DNA of 64,000 nt from Clostridia bacterium (GCA_910574475.1 CAJTAT010000005.1:332677-396676); one strand, 5' to 3'. Shown: positions 25,086 to 34,140, counted from the first letter of the stretch. Program-made: numbers and translations. The notes: generated from the sequence alone by a model not told the origin.

Positions 25086-26201
25086 ATGGCTTTAAATGAT
25101 GTACCAGGATTAATCTACAGCAAGGACGGAAAAATGAGTTTTGAGGACACAAAAGTAGGACGCATGAAGAAGGAAATCTTCGATGCCACAGATGAGCAGT
25201 TGGACGAGATGCTAGCTGAGTTTGGCTTCCCATGCGCACCTCAGTTTGGAGCGCCGGGAATGTATATCCAGACCACCATTCGCAAAGACTTGCTGGAAGA
25301 AAAGAAGAAAAACGATGTAGTTTTGATTCCAGTGGGATGTACAGAAATGCATGGTGAGCATACGGTCAGCGCTATGGATACTTTCTTTGTAACTTGTATC
25401 TGTGAAGGCGTTCGCCGCTATACAGCGAAAAAGGGATATCCCACAGCCATTGCTCTGCCACCTTTGAATTATGGATGCCATCCACTGCATCATATGGGTA
25501 TGCCAGGTACTGTAGTAGTACATGAGGATATTGTGATTGGACAGCTTGAAGATGTTATGCTTGGACTGTGGAATGATGGATATCGCAAACAAATTATTAT
25601 TAATAACCATGGACAATTTTGGGTAATTGAGTCTGCACTCCAGCGTTTCTGCAAGACCTATCAGCTTCCTGGCATCTTCCGGGCCATTGACTGGCATCGC
25701 TCCGTTCGTGAAATGTTTGCGATTAAGCGTGACGGCGGACTTTATGACACACCGTTTACACATGCAGACGAGGCAGAGACCTCCTGTGGTCTGTACTTAT
25801 TCCCAGAGATGGTGAATATGGCTTATGCGGTAGATACCAATCCTATGAGCCTAATGAAAGAAGATGGCGGACATTTTGACAACTCCGTTGACAGCTATCG
25901 TCGTCCGTCCAGATGGTCTGAGGGAGAAGGACATTCTGCTATGGAAATTTATGCAACGCCGGAAGGCGTAGTAGGCCATCCTACGAGAGCTACTGTAGAA
26001 AAGGCAAAACGTCCGTTGCTCTGCATTATGAAATATTTAGTTATGCTGGTTGAGGAATATCTGGAATCCTACCCGGCAGGAACTACTCCGAAGCCAGAGG
26101 CTATGACTTTACGCACCACAGAGGAGATGGAGCCATACATGAAGGAGCCATTTAGCGAGGGATGGCGCTCTGTCTATGGAATTAATAAATTTGTGTATTA
26201 A
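25086..26201 (+). CDS. Creatininase-fold metal-dependent hydrolase
   Basis: 371 residues. The metal-site motif IPVGCTEMHGEHTVSAMDTF (about 82-101) and NNHGQFWVIESALQRF match the creatininase family, in which Glu, His and Asp hold two metals. An 80-residue N-terminal extension and long tail make it bigger than creatininase itself (about 250). Family members hydrolyse C-N or C-C bonds of cyclic compounds. One branch (IolN) opens a diketo-inositol ring after a zinc dehydrogenase (IolM). Three zinc dehydrogenases and a sugar ABC importer in this window make such a role plausible but unproven. Confidence 0.82.
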   Translation: MALNDVPGLIYSKDGKMSFEDTKVGRMKKEIFDATDEQLDEMLAEFGFPCAPQFGAPGMYIQTTIRKDLLEEKKKNDVVLIPVGCTEMHGEHTVSAMDTFFVTCICEGVRRYTAKKGYPTAIALPPLNYGCHPLHHMGMPGTVVVHEDIVIGQLEDVMLGLWNDGYRKQIIINNHGQFWVIESALQRFCKTYQLPGIFRAIDWHRSVREMFAIKRDGGLYDTPFTHADEAETSCGLYLFPEMVNMAYAVDTNPMSLMKEDGGHFDNSVDSYRRPSRWSEGEGHSAMEIYATPEGVVGHPTRATVEKAKRPLLCIMKYLVMLVEEYLESYPAGTTPKPEAMTLRTTEEMEPYMKEPFSEGWRSVYGINKFVY

Positions 26202-26301
26202 AAATAGGGCTTTTTAACTATTTGGATAGGGAGTTGTCGCGCTGAGAATGTCAGAAAAAGGTTCTTTGGCGCGGCAGCTTTACAATGAAGAAGGTGAAAA
26301 T

Positions 26302-27114
26302 ATGTTAGAGAAAAAAGCTGGGGAATTGCGTCGAAAGACCTTTGAGACTATTTATCATGCAGGCGGGGGTCATTATGGCGGTTCTCTTTCTGCGATTGAA
26401 ATTATGACAGTACTTTATTATGATGCTATGAAGCTTCGTCCCCAGGAGCCTGAGTGGGAAGAGCGGGATCGGTTTATTCTTTGTAAAGGGCATGCAGGAC
26501 CTCCTCTCTATGTAATACTGGCAGATCAGGGATTTATATCGTCGGATCGCCTGGAAGAGCTGGATAAGAATGGGGGCAGTCTGCCCAAACATGTGGATCG
26601 TTTGAAGGTTCAGGGAATCGACTATTCCTCCGGTCCTCTGGGACAGGGACTTTCTGTTGCCTGTGGTATGGCTTCTGCGGCAAAGCTGGACAAAAAAGAT
26701 CTGTATGTCTATGCGCTTATGGGGGATGGAGAGCTGGATGAGGGCCAGGTTTGGGAAGCAGCTATGACAGCTAGCCATTATCAGCTGGATCATTTGATTG
26801 CCATTGTGGACAGAAATAGAAATCAGATCGACGGAAGTACAGAGACCGTTATGGCCCTGGAACCTTTGGAAGAGAAATGGAAAGCCTTTGGCTGGAACGT
26901 ACAGGCGGTTGACGGCCATGATACGAAAGCATTGAAGTCAGCCATTGAGACAGCAAAGGCCGCAAAAGGAAAGCCAAATGTAATCATTGCTAATACCATC
27001 AAGGGCAAGGGGATTTCTTTTATGGAGAATCAGTATACCTGGCATAGTGGACAGATTACCCAGGAGCAATTCCAGCAAGGGCTTAAGGATTTGGAAGGGC
27101 GGTGTAAAGGATGA
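26302..27114 (+). CDS. Transketolase, N-terminal (thiamine-diphosphate-binding) subunit
   Basis: 270 residues from the ATG at 26302, five bases after AAGGTG, where family alignment starts (LEKKAGELRRKTFETIYHAG). An upstream ATG at 26248 has no well-placed ribosome site. GGHYGGSLSAIEIM, 'KGHAGPPLYV', SSGPLGQGLSVACGMA and 'GDGELDEGQVWEAAM' are the donor-site and ThDP-Mg motifs (GDG...N). The usual Pro of SGHPGGS is replaced by Tyr (GGHYGGS). It forms a split enzyme with the next gene. It sits in a catabolic operon with dehydrogenases, so it probably moves a C2 ketol unit from a specific sugar derivative. Confidence 0.92.
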   Translation: MLEKKAGELRRKTFETIYHAGGGHYGGSLSAIEIMTVLYYDAMKLRPQEPEWEERDRFILCKGHAGPPLYVILADQGFISSDRLEELDKNGGSLPKHVDRLKVQGIDYSSGPLGQGLSVACGMASAAKLDKKDLYVYALMGDGELDEGQVWEAAMTASHYQLDHLIAIVDRNRNQIDGSTETVMALEPLEEKWKAFGWNVQAVDGHDTKALKSAIETAKAAKGKPNVIIANTIKGKGISFMENQYTWHSGQITQEQFQQGLKDLEGRCKG

Positions 27115-28058
27115 GAACTCTTGGTGAACAAAAAGATACAAATGCAACCTACGGAAGAACCATCACAGAGCTGGCAGCAGAGAATCCGCAGATCGTGGCA
27201 GTAGAAGCAGATTTGATGAAAGCCTCTGGAAGCGCGCCATTTAAGGAAAAATTCCCGGAGCGGATGTTCAATGTGGGTATCGCAGAGCAGGATGCACTGA
27301 GCTTTAGCGCAGGCCTGGCAGCTATGGGAAAGATTCCTTTTGTGACAGGCTTTGCCTGTTTTGTAGCACAGAGAGCTTGCGATCAGGCACAGAACTCGAT
27401 TGCATACAATGATTTTAATGTAAAGGTGATCGGTACCTATGCGGGACTTACCAGTGAGAAAAATGGAGGGACTCATATCTCCATTGACGACTTGGCAATC
27501 TATCGAAATATGCCGAGATTCCAGGTGTTTGATCCTGGCGACGCGAATGAATTTGAGGCAATTCTTAGATACGCCGCTTCCTGTGAGGGACCCGTATACA
27601 TCCGTTCCAACAAAGGGAAATTTCCCACCTTTACATCAGAGGGGCGTACCTTCCAGCCAGGAAAGGCTGTACTCTTAAATGAAGGTAAAGAGATTGGATT
27701 GATCACAACAGGAATTACAACCATTGAAGGAATTCAGGCTTCAGAGGAATTGGAAAAAGAGGGAATATCTCTTCGCCATATTCATATGCCCAGCATTAAA
27801 CCGATTGATATGGATGCGATTGTTGAGACGGCAAAAAAAACTAAACTGATTGTTACAGTAGAAAATCATACCATTTATGGAGGTCTCGGAAGCGCGGTGG
27901 CAGAGGTTCTCTGTGAAAATTATCCGGCACGTCTCGTTCGTCTGGGCTTGCAGGACCATTTTGGCGAGACTGCTCAATTGCACTATATGATGCACAAATA
28001 TGGAATTGATAAAGATGCCATTGTCTCCAAAATTCGTGAAATTGTAGCGGAACTATAA
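27111..28058 (+). CDS. Transketolase, C-terminal subunit
   Basis: 315 residues; the ATG overlaps the stop of the N-terminal subunit by four bases. FNVGIAEQDALSFSAGLAAM contains the catalytic Glu that activates ThDP. GLTSEKNGGTHISIDDLAIY is the acceptor-side segment, and the C-terminal third is the transketolase_C domain. Split transketolases of this kind are common in Firmicutes catabolic clusters. In some sulfosugar pathways a similar split enzyme cleaves a C6 ketose, but no sulfoquinovosidase or isomerase is seen here. Confidence 0.92.
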   Translation: MRTLGEQKDTNATYGRTITELAAENPQIVAVEADLMKASGSAPFKEKFPERMFNVGIAEQDALSFSAGLAAMGKIPFVTGFACFVAQRACDQAQNSIAYNDFNVKVIGTYAGLTSEKNGGTHISIDDLAIYRNMPRFQVFDPGDANEFEAILRYAASCEGPVYIRSNKGKFPTFTSEGRTFQPGKAVLLNEGKEIGLITTGITTIEGIQASEELEKEGISLRHIHMPSIKPIDMDAIVETAKKTKLIVTVENHTIYGGLGSAVAEVLCENYPARLVRLGLQDHFGETAQLHYMMHKYGIDKDAIVSKIREIVAEL

Positions 28059-28088
28059 GACAGCGGAATTTTAAATAGGAGGTTCTTT

Positions 28089-29159
28089 ATGAACAATATT
28101 CCCCAAAATATGAAAGCCGTAGTACTGACGGCATACAACCAGTTAGAACTTAAGGAGATTCCCGTTCCGTTGCCGGGAAGGAATGAAGTACTATGCAGGA
28201 TCCATTCGGTAGCCATCTGTGGTTCGGATCCTCAGATTATCAGAGGAGATCGTCCAGGAGAATGGCCTCAGAAGTTTCCACACATTCTGGGACACGAGTG
28301 GGCTGGAGAAGTGGTGGCATTAGGAGAGAATGTGACAGAGTTTCAGATCGGGGATCGGGTAGCTGGGGAGGCTCATGCCGGCTGCGGCTACTGCAAAAAC
28401 TGTCTGTCAGGTAATTATACCATATGTCTGAACTATGGAAAGCCTGAGACGGGAGCACGTCACTTTGGTTTTAATTACAACGGAGCAAACTGTGAATACA
28501 ATGTTTATCCCACAAAAGCTATTCACAAAATACCGGATTCTCTCAGTTACGATTATGCTTCTCTGGTTGATATCTGTGGTGTTGCGCTACACTGTGTGGA
28601 ATTAGTTGGCATAACCCCCTCAGGGACAGTGGCTATTTTTGGGCCTGGTCCGGCAGGGGTGGCGTTGATGCAGATTGTAAAAGGACTTGGATGCGAGAGA
28701 GTCATTATGATTGGCCGTGGAGATCGGCTTGTACATGCCAGAGAAGTAGGCGCTGACTATGTGGTAGATATTAATAAAGAAGATCCAGTGGAGGCTGTAA
28801 AAGCTATTACAAATGGATACGGTGCAGACGAAGTCTTTGAGTGTTCGGGAGCGTCTGTGGCGCCTGTCCAGGCAGTTAAGATGCTGAAGCGGGGAGGACG
28901 CTTGGGACTTATCGGACATTATCACGACCCAGAACTGAAATTCCCCAACCTAGTTGACTTGATCAGCAATGAGATAGCCATCTTTGGAAGCCGGGCAAAT
29001 CCTGGTGTGTCTGAAAAGGTTATTTCCATGTTGGAGCGTGGAATAATTGATGGAGACACTCTTGTGACTCACCGTTTCCCATTGGATAAATACCAAGAAG
29101 CACTGGATGTATTTGTGGGGAGAAAGGACCACAGTTTAAAGGTAGTCATCAACCCTTAA
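28089..29159 (+). CDS. Zinc-dependent medium-chain alcohol dehydrogenase, third type
   Basis: 356 residues, start behind AGGAGG. Catalytic-zinc ligands are Cys44 (ICGSDP) and His69-Glu70 (GHEWAG); structural-zinc cysteines are 99, 102, 105 and 113. The Rossmann segment is VAIFGPGPAGVALMQI. It is related to but clearly different from the two near-identical dehydrogenases (10827 and 19936), with about half of the aligned N-terminal residues shared. It lies between split transketolase and a beta-hydroxyacid dehydrogenase, so it probably oxidises a secondary alcohol of the sugar acid or cyclitol being degraded. Confidence 0.9.
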   Translation: MNNIPQNMKAVVLTAYNQLELKEIPVPLPGRNEVLCRIHSVAICGSDPQIIRGDRPGEWPQKFPHILGHEWAGEVVALGENVTEFQIGDRVAGEAHAGCGYCKNCLSGNYTICLNYGKPETGARHFGFNYNGANCEYNVYPTKAIHKIPDSLSYDYASLVDICGVALHCVELVGITPSGTVAIFGPGPAGVALMQIVKGLGCERVIMIGRGDRLVHAREVGADYVVDINKEDPVEAVKAITNGYGADEVFECSGASVAPVQAVKMLKRGGRLGLIGHYHDPELKFPNLVDLISNEIAIFGSRANPGVSEKVISMLERGIIDGDTLVTHRFPLDKYQEALDVFVGRKDHSLKVVINP

Positions 29160-29178
29160 GGCCATAAGGAGGAGTGCA

Positions 29179-30087
29179 ATGAAAAAAATAGGATGGATTG
29201 GTCTTGGAAATATGGGAAAAAACATGGCTCGCAGAGTCCTGGACGCCGACTATGAGCTGTACATGTTTGACACCAACAAAGATCAGTTGAATGAATTGGA
29301 AAAATTGGGAGCAAAGAGTGTGCCTTCGGCGGCAGCTCTGGCCAGAGAGACAGATGTGGTCTTCTCTACTATTCCCAATGGAAAAATATTAAAAGCAATC
29401 ACATGTGGAGAGGAAGGAGTGGCAGCAGGAATCTCCCAGGGAAAAATTTTTGTGGATATCAGTACCGTGGACGTGGACACCTCAGCAATGGTGGCGGATC
29501 TGATTGACGAAGCAGGGGGAAAATTTTTGCGCTGCCCAGTGTCTGGAAGTACCATTCAGGCGGGAAACGGAAGCCTGGTTGTTATGGTATCAGGAGATCG
29601 CAATGCTTATGACAAAGTAACTCCCATTTTGGAGCTCTTTGGAAAAGAAAGATATTATATGGGAGGGGCAGACGAAGCCCGGGTGATGAAGCTTGTCATC
29701 CAGTCTATGGTAGGCGCTCAGTTCCAGTCTTATGCGGAAGCTCTTATTTTAGGGGAGAAAGCGGGAGTGGACTGGGAGACAATGATTGAAATCCTTTCCC
29801 GGTGCTCGGCCTCCTCTGTAAATATCAAAAATAAAGTGGATGAGTTTAAGAACAGAGATTTTTCTCCTATGTCTACGGTATTTACTCAGTTAAAGGATAT
29901 GAATCTTGTACTGGATTTGGCAAGAAAATATCATGTGCCTGTCCCAGTCACAAGTATTTCCACCCAGTATTACAATGCTATGGTGGCTACTGGCCGGGGA
30001 AATTATGACTATGCTGCCATTTTGCTGGTGAATGAGGAAAACTGCGGCATTCATCATGAGGATCCTTTAAAAGAGAAGAAGGATTAG
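29179..30087 (+). CDS. Beta-hydroxyacid dehydrogenase (3-hydroxyisobutyrate / tartronate-semialdehyde reductase family)
   Basis: 302 residues. An N-terminal Rossmann fold (IGWIGLGNMGKNMARRVLDA) is followed by the substrate-binding signature FLRCPVSGSTIQAGNGSLVV (usually DAPVSGG), the catalytic-lysine region and the helical C-terminal dimer domain. Here DAPVSGG reads RCPVSGS, a variant that may shift specificity. It would reduce a semialdehyde such as tartronate or methylmalonate semialdehyde with NAD(P)H, or run in reverse. Operon position 13 bases before the CitE-type gene suggests it works on the C3/C4 product of the aldol or transketolase step. Confidence 0.88.
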   Translation: MKKIGWIGLGNMGKNMARRVLDADYELYMFDTNKDQLNELEKLGAKSVPSAAALARETDVVFSTIPNGKILKAITCGEEGVAAGISQGKIFVDISTVDVDTSAMVADLIDEAGGKFLRCPVSGSTIQAGNGSLVVMVSGDRNAYDKVTPILELFGKERYYMGGADEARVMKLVIQSMVGAQFQSYAEALILGEKAGVDWETMIEILSRCSASSVNIKNKVDEFKNRDFSPMSTVFTQLKDMNLVLDLARKYHVPVPVTSISTQYYNAMVATGRGNYDYAAILLVNEENCGIHHEDPLKEKKD

Positions 30088-30100
30088 AAAGGCAGGGATT

Positions 30101-30988
30101 ATGGAAAAAAATAATTTAAGGCGCTCTCTGCTCTATATCCCGGGAAGCTCACAGAAAATGATTGCAAAGGCGAAGACTTTGTCTCCCGACGGAGTGATAT
30201 TTGACCTAGAAGATGCTGTCAGCATTGCAGAGAAAGATAAGGCCCGGGAAAATGTAGCCACTGCTATTGCCGGCATGGATTCATCTAGCACAGAAATCAT
30301 TGTCCGGATCAATGCTATGGATACATTTTGGGGATATCAGGATATTCTTGCAATTGCAAAGCTGCTTCCAAGCGCCATCATTTTGCCTAAGGCAGATGAA
30401 AAAGGGCTTATCACAGCAGATATGGTATTGGGAGCAATGGAACGAGAGATGAATGTGGAGCTTTATACAGTGAAACTGATCCCTCTGTTTGAGACAACAT
30501 ATTCCATTACAAATGCATATCAGGTTCTGGGGTCTACACCAAGAATCAGCGGAGTACAGCTTGGGGCTGAAGATTTGACAAAAGAGCAGGAGATTGTGCG
30601 AACTGTGGGGGGAGAAGAGATCCTATATGCCAGACAACAGTTAGCCATGGCTGCGAGAGCCAGAAAGCTTGACATCCTGGATACACCCTTTACGGGTATT
30701 CAGGATCTGGAAGGATTGCGTAAGGACGCTTTACTGGCAAAGTCCATCGGATTCACAGGAAAGACTTGTATCCATCCAAGTCATATTGATATCATCAATG
30801 AGGTATTTTCACCTACCAGGGAAGAGATAGAACAAGCAGAGAACATGCTGGCTGCTTTTGAAGAAGCATTGAAAGTGAGAAAAGGAGCCTGTATGTATCA
30901 GAATAAAATGGTGGACGCCCCAGTGGCGGAAAGGGCGAAACACATCATCGACAAAGCAAACCGGATCAAACGGCAGAAAGGGGAATGA
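30101..30988 (+). CDS. CitE-type lyase (HpcH/HpaI aldolase, CoA-ester lyase family)
   Basis: 295 residues. LRRSLLYIPGSSQKMIAKA is the classic CitE opening; 'GVIFDLEDAVS' holds the metal-binding Glu-Asp; LIPLFETTYSI and 'GVQLGAEDLTKE' line the site, with the metal-binding second acidic residue at AEDL. A GKTCIHPSHI block follows. CitE-like enzymes cleave citramalyl-, malyl- or related CoA esters into acetyl-CoA (or another acyl-CoA) and an oxoacid. No citD/citF partners are nearby, so this is not citrate lyase. It overlaps the following aldehyde dehydrogenase reading frame region, consistent with an acyl-CoA pathway. Confidence 0.87.
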   Translation: MEKNNLRRSLLYIPGSSQKMIAKAKTLSPDGVIFDLEDAVSIAEKDKARENVATAIAGMDSSSTEIIVRINAMDTFWGYQDILAIAKLLPSAIILPKADEKGLITADMVLGAMEREMNVELYTVKLIPLFETTYSITNAYQVLGSTPRISGVQLGAEDLTKEQEIVRTVGGEEILYARQQLAMAARARKLDILDTPFTGIQDLEGLRKDALLAKSIGFTGKTCIHPSHIDIINEVFSPTREEIEQAENMLAAFEEALKVRKGACMYQNKMVDAPVAERAKHIIDKANRIKRQKGE

Positions 30989-30993
30989 TTTTT

Positions 30994-32406
30994 ATGGAAA
31001 TATCAATGGAAACACAGAAGTACATTGCTGGACTTGTAGAGCGTGCAAGAGTAGCAATGGATCAGATTCAGAATTTAACACAGGAGGATGTGCGCCGTAT
31101 TTCAAAGGCTATCGGCTGGCTGGCTTTGAATAAAGCAGAAGAGTGGGCAGATTTCAATTACAATGAGACAAAAATGGGCCGTATTCAGAGTAAGATTGAC
31201 CGGACAAAGGCTCGTGCCCGTGGAATTACCCGGGATCATATGGATGCAAAAACAGTGGGCGTCGTGGAAACTGACGAGGAAAAGCAGCTGGTGAAAATTG
31301 CGAAACCAGTGGGCGTCGTGGCTTCTCTGGTTCCCACAACTGTTCCCATGGGCGTCGTATTTATCGGTGCAATGAACGCCATTATGGGCAGAAATGCAAC
31401 TGTATTTTCCCCTCATCCCAGGGCAAAGAGATCTACTATGAAGGCATGTGAGGATATCCGCACACTTCTTGACAAAATGGGATATCCCAAGGACTTGCTG
31501 GTATGCATTGAGGAGCCAAGCCTGGAAAAGACTAACGCTTTGATGCAGCAGGCAGACTTGATCGTGGCCACAGGCGGAAAGCCAATGGTAAAGGCGGCAT
31601 ATTCTTCTGGAACGCCAGCCTTTGGAGTGGGCGCCGGCAATGTAGTGGTGGTGATCGATGAGACCGCTGATGTGAAAGATGCTGCTAATAAGATTATGAT
31701 TGCTCAGTTAAATGATTATGCTATCGGATGTTCCACAGAGAACTCCATGGTGATTCAAAAAGGTATCTATGATAAGATGATTGCCGCCTGTGTGGATACA
31801 GGAGCTTACATATGCAATGAGGAAGAAAAGGCAAAACTTCAGAACTTTTTGTGGAAGGGACCGGGCAGACTGAATCCAGATGCTATCTGTCTTCCCGCTC
31901 CGGTTATGGCTTCCAAAGCAGGCTTTGAGATTCCTGAAGATCGGAAATGGATCATTGTAGAAGAGACAGGATATGGCCCAGAGTATCCCTTCTCTGGAGA
32001 AAAGCTGTCCGTTGTAGTGACTGCTTATCAATATGGGGAGTTTGACGAGGCCATTGACCTTGTGAACCATATCCAAGCTTACAGCGGAGCCGGACACTCC
32101 TGCGGTATCCACAGCTTTGACGATGAACATATTATGAAATATGCTATGGAGACACATACCAGCCGTGTGGCCGTACGGATGACCGTGGGAACTTCCAACG
32201 CTGGCAACTGGAACAACGGTATGCCCTTTACGATTAATCTGGGCTGCGGAACCTGGGGCGGAAACATTACCTCTGAAAATGTCACCTGGAAAAATTATAT
32301 CAATACTACCTGGGTCGCACGGGAGATCTCGAACTTTACAGTGCCTACAGACGAAGAGCTCTTTGGCAATGTAAGGACAGATTCTGTGTTCGATGGATTA
32401 CTGTAA
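30994..32406 (+). CDS. CoA-acylating aldehyde dehydrogenase
   Basis: 470 residues from the ATG at 30994, ten bases after AAAGGGG; an ATG at 30985 is too close to that site. It aligns with the N-terminal half of AdhE and with stand-alone acetaldehyde/sulfoacetaldehyde dehydrogenases: FSPHPRAK, 'IVATGGKPMVKAAYSSG', FGVGAGNVVVVIDETADV, and nucleophile Cys246 in DYAIGCSTEN. The C-terminal NLGCGTWGGN(I)TSEN block is typical. It would turn a short aldehyde plus CoA and NAD(P)+ into acyl-CoA. As the last gene of the operon it probably oxidises the aldehyde released by the upstream steps. The aldehyde is not known. Confidence 0.88.
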   Translation: MEISMETQKYIAGLVERARVAMDQIQNLTQEDVRRISKAIGWLALNKAEEWADFNYNETKMGRIQSKIDRTKARARGITRDHMDAKTVGVVETDEEKQLVKIAKPVGVVASLVPTTVPMGVVFIGAMNAIMGRNATVFSPHPRAKRSTMKACEDIRTLLDKMGYPKDLLVCIEEPSLEKTNALMQQADLIVATGGKPMVKAAYSSGTPAFGVGAGNVVVVIDETADVKDAANKIMIAQLNDYAIGCSTENSMVIQKGIYDKMIAACVDTGAYICNEEEKAKLQNFLWKGPGRLNPDAICLPAPVMASKAGFEIPEDRKWIIVEETGYGPEYPFSGEKLSVVVTAYQYGEFDEAIDLVNHIQAYSGAGHSCGIHSFDDEHIMKYAMETHTSRVAVRMTVGTSNAGNWNNGMPFTINLGCGTWGGNITSENVTWKNYINTTWVAREISNFTVPTDEELFGNVRTDSVFDGLL

Positions 32407-32423
32407 GAATTGCAAGCTACTAA

Positions 32424-32503
32424 CCTGTTACAATTCACCCCATTTTCAGTAACTTACCTCCTTTATTATTAGTATTGCAGATAATATTGTGAATTGTAAC
32501 AGG
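32424..32503 (+). repeat. 15-bp perfect inverted repeat after the aldehyde dehydrogenase gene
   Basis: CCTGTTACAATTCAC (32424-32438) is the exact reverse complement of 32489-32503, with a 50-nt spacer. A small hairpin (CTGCCA/TGGCAG) follows at 32507-32522. No T run follows. It separates the operon from the structured leader of the next gene and could stabilise or process the mRNA end. Confidence 0.65.
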
Positions 32504-32545
32504 CTACTGCCAAAATTGGCAGAGTAAAAAAATTGGAACTTTAAT

Positions 32546-32658
32546 CAGCGAAGGCCAGTGAAAGCGCACAGAACAATTTCCAGACACAGATCTTAGCGGC
32601 TGGAAATTTGTACTAGACCCGGTGTGCTGAAAGGCCGGAGCGAAACTTTAAATAGGAG
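32546..32658 (+). ncRNA. Candidate structured leader RNA upstream of D-2-hydroxyacid dehydrogenase (copy B)
   Basis: About 113 bases ending at the AGGAG of the next gene. Blocks in the same order as copy A (14321-14430). The helix AGCGCAC (32563-32569) with GTGTGCT (32622-32628) replaces AGCATA/TATGCT of copy A. A longer hairpin CAATTTCCAG/CTGGAAATTTG lies inside. CAGC at 32546 could also pair with GCTG at 32626, which would compete with the first helix. Possible riboswitch; ligand unknown. Confidence 0.5.
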
Positions 32659-32666
32659 AATAAAGA

Positions 32667-33629
32667 GTGAAAATTGTAGTATTAGATGGTTATACAGAAA
32701 ATCCGGGAGATATTAGCTGGGCCCCTCTTGAAGTACTTGGCGAAGTCACAGTCTATGACAGAACTTCCTACGTGGAAGATCCCCTGATTGCGGAGCGGAT
32801 CGGCGATGCGGAGGTTGTAGTCATAAACAAGACTCCCATCAGCAAAGAAACCATAGATAAATGTCCCAATATCAAGACCATTGCCGTGCTGGCTACCGGA
32901 TACAATGTGGTTGACTACGAGTATGCCAGGTCAAAGGGGATTCCTGTTCAGAATGTACCTGTATATGGAACAGATAATGTAAGTCAGTTTGCCGTGAGCC
33001 TTCTGATGGAGATCTGTTCTCACATTGGAGCGCACAACGCTTCTGTGCATGCAGGGGAATGGGCGAATAACCCGGACTGGTGCTATTGGCATTACCCAAT
33101 GATAGAAGTGTCTGGAAAGGCAGCGGGAATTATTGGCCTCGGACGCATCGGAGTGAACACTGCTAAAATTTTGCGGGCCATGAACGTGAAGGTTCTTGCC
33201 TATGATGCTTTCCAGAGTGAAGCGGGGAAAGCAGTGGCCGACTATGTGGAGCTTGATGAGCTTCTTTCAAAATGCGATTTCATTTTTCTCCACTGCCCCT
33301 TGTTCCCATCTACAGAGGGAATCATAAATAAAGATAACATTGCCAAGATGAAGGATGGCGTAATTCTTATCAACAACAGCCGCGGACCTCTCGTGGTAGA
33401 GCAGGATTTGTATGAAGCTCTTGAAAGCGGAAAGGTGGCGGCGGCGGCCCTCGATGTGGTATCTACAGAGCCCATCAAGAAGGATAATATTCTTCTGAGA
33501 GCAAAGAATTGTATCATTACTCCCCATATATCCTGGGCTACAAAGGAAGCGCGGGAAAGGATTATGAATACCACAGCAGAGAATATTCAGTCAGTGATGG
33601 ATGGGAATCCCATACATGTGGTAAATTAA
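32667..33629 (+). CDS. D-2-hydroxyacid dehydrogenase (glycerate/hydroxypyruvate reductase type)
   Basis: 320 residues from a GTG eight bases after AGGAG. The NAD-binding motif GIIGLGRIGVNTAKI (about 151-165) and the catalytic trio are visible: Arg in 'LINNSRGPLVVEQDL', Glu in DVVSTEPI, and His in ITPHISWAT. The sequence resembles hydroxypyruvate/glyoxylate reductases. It would interconvert hydroxypyruvate and D-glycerate, or a similar pair, which suits the end of a route running through C3 hydroxyacids. It has its own structured leader and is probably a separate unit from the operon upstream. Confidence 0.9.
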   Translation: MKIVVLDGYTENPGDISWAPLEVLGEVTVYDRTSYVEDPLIAERIGDAEVVVINKTPISKETIDKCPNIKTIAVLATGYNVVDYEYARSKGIPVQNVPVYGTDNVSQFAVSLLMEICSHIGAHNASVHAGEWANNPDWCYWHYPMIEVSGKAAGIIGLGRIGVNTAKILRAMNVKVLAYDAFQSEAGKAVADYVELDELLSKCDFIFLHCPLFPSTEGIINKDNIAKMKDGVILINNSRGPLVVEQDLYEALESGKVAAAALDVVSTEPIKKDNILLRAKNCIITPHISWATKEARERIMNTTAENIQSVMDGNPIHVVN

Positions 33630-33763
33630 CACACAAATACAAAAAATTTATAAAGCGGTAGCTCTTTTTCCCTCTCAGTAAGTTTACTTTTGCCCCTGAA
33701 TAGGATATACTATAATCAATCTCAAGTTTTCTTTAGTTCTCAAGAATAGAAAAGGTGACTTTT

Positions 33764-34021
33764 ATGAATTTAGCGAAAATATCTGCAAACGGTCAGATCA
33801 CTGTGCCAGTAGAAATCCGGCGGCTGCTCGGTTTAAAGTCCGGGGATAAAGTTCTGTTCTTCCAGAAGCAGGACGGAGAAATCGTTGTAAGCAACGCTTC
33901 TTCCAAGGCAATCCGCAAAGCGCAGTCTGCCTTTACCGGAGCTGCCGAAACAATGGGTGTTGTCAGCGAAGACGATATTCAGGCACTTGTGGACGAAGTA
34001 CGCTACGGAAAGGTAAGGTAA
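33764..34021 (+). CDS. AbrB/MazE-type antitoxin of a decayed toxin-antitoxin pair
   Basis: 85 residues from the ATG at 33764 behind AAAAGGTG. The swapped-hairpin DNA-binding motif (ISANGQITVPVEIRRLLGLK) is intact, as is the C-terminal toxin-binding tail (TMGVVSEDDIQALVDEVRYG). A likely promoter is TTTACT, 17 bp, TATACT just upstream (33684-33715 region). The toxin gene starts one base after this stop but is broken by two insertions. The antitoxin may persist as an orphan repressor. Confidence 0.85.
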   Translation: MNLAKISANGQITVPVEIRRLLGLKSGDKVLFFQKQDGEIVVSNASSKAIRKAQSAFTGAAETMGVVSEDDIQALVDEVRYGKVR

Positions 34022-34140
34022 TATGCGGATATTGGTTGACACAAATATCCTGTTCTCCGCATTGGTTTTCTCCCATTCCAAACCGGCGCGGGCACTGCTG
34101 TATGTTGCGGATAACCACGAAATCGTTTTGTGTGACCGTA

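Noticed and set aside
24010..32406. The split transketolase plus acylating aldehyde dehydrogenase as a sulfoquinovose (sulfo-transketolase) pathway
   Set aside because: No sulfoquinovosidase, sulfosugar isomerase or sulfonate-specific gene is present, and the other operon members do not belong to that route.
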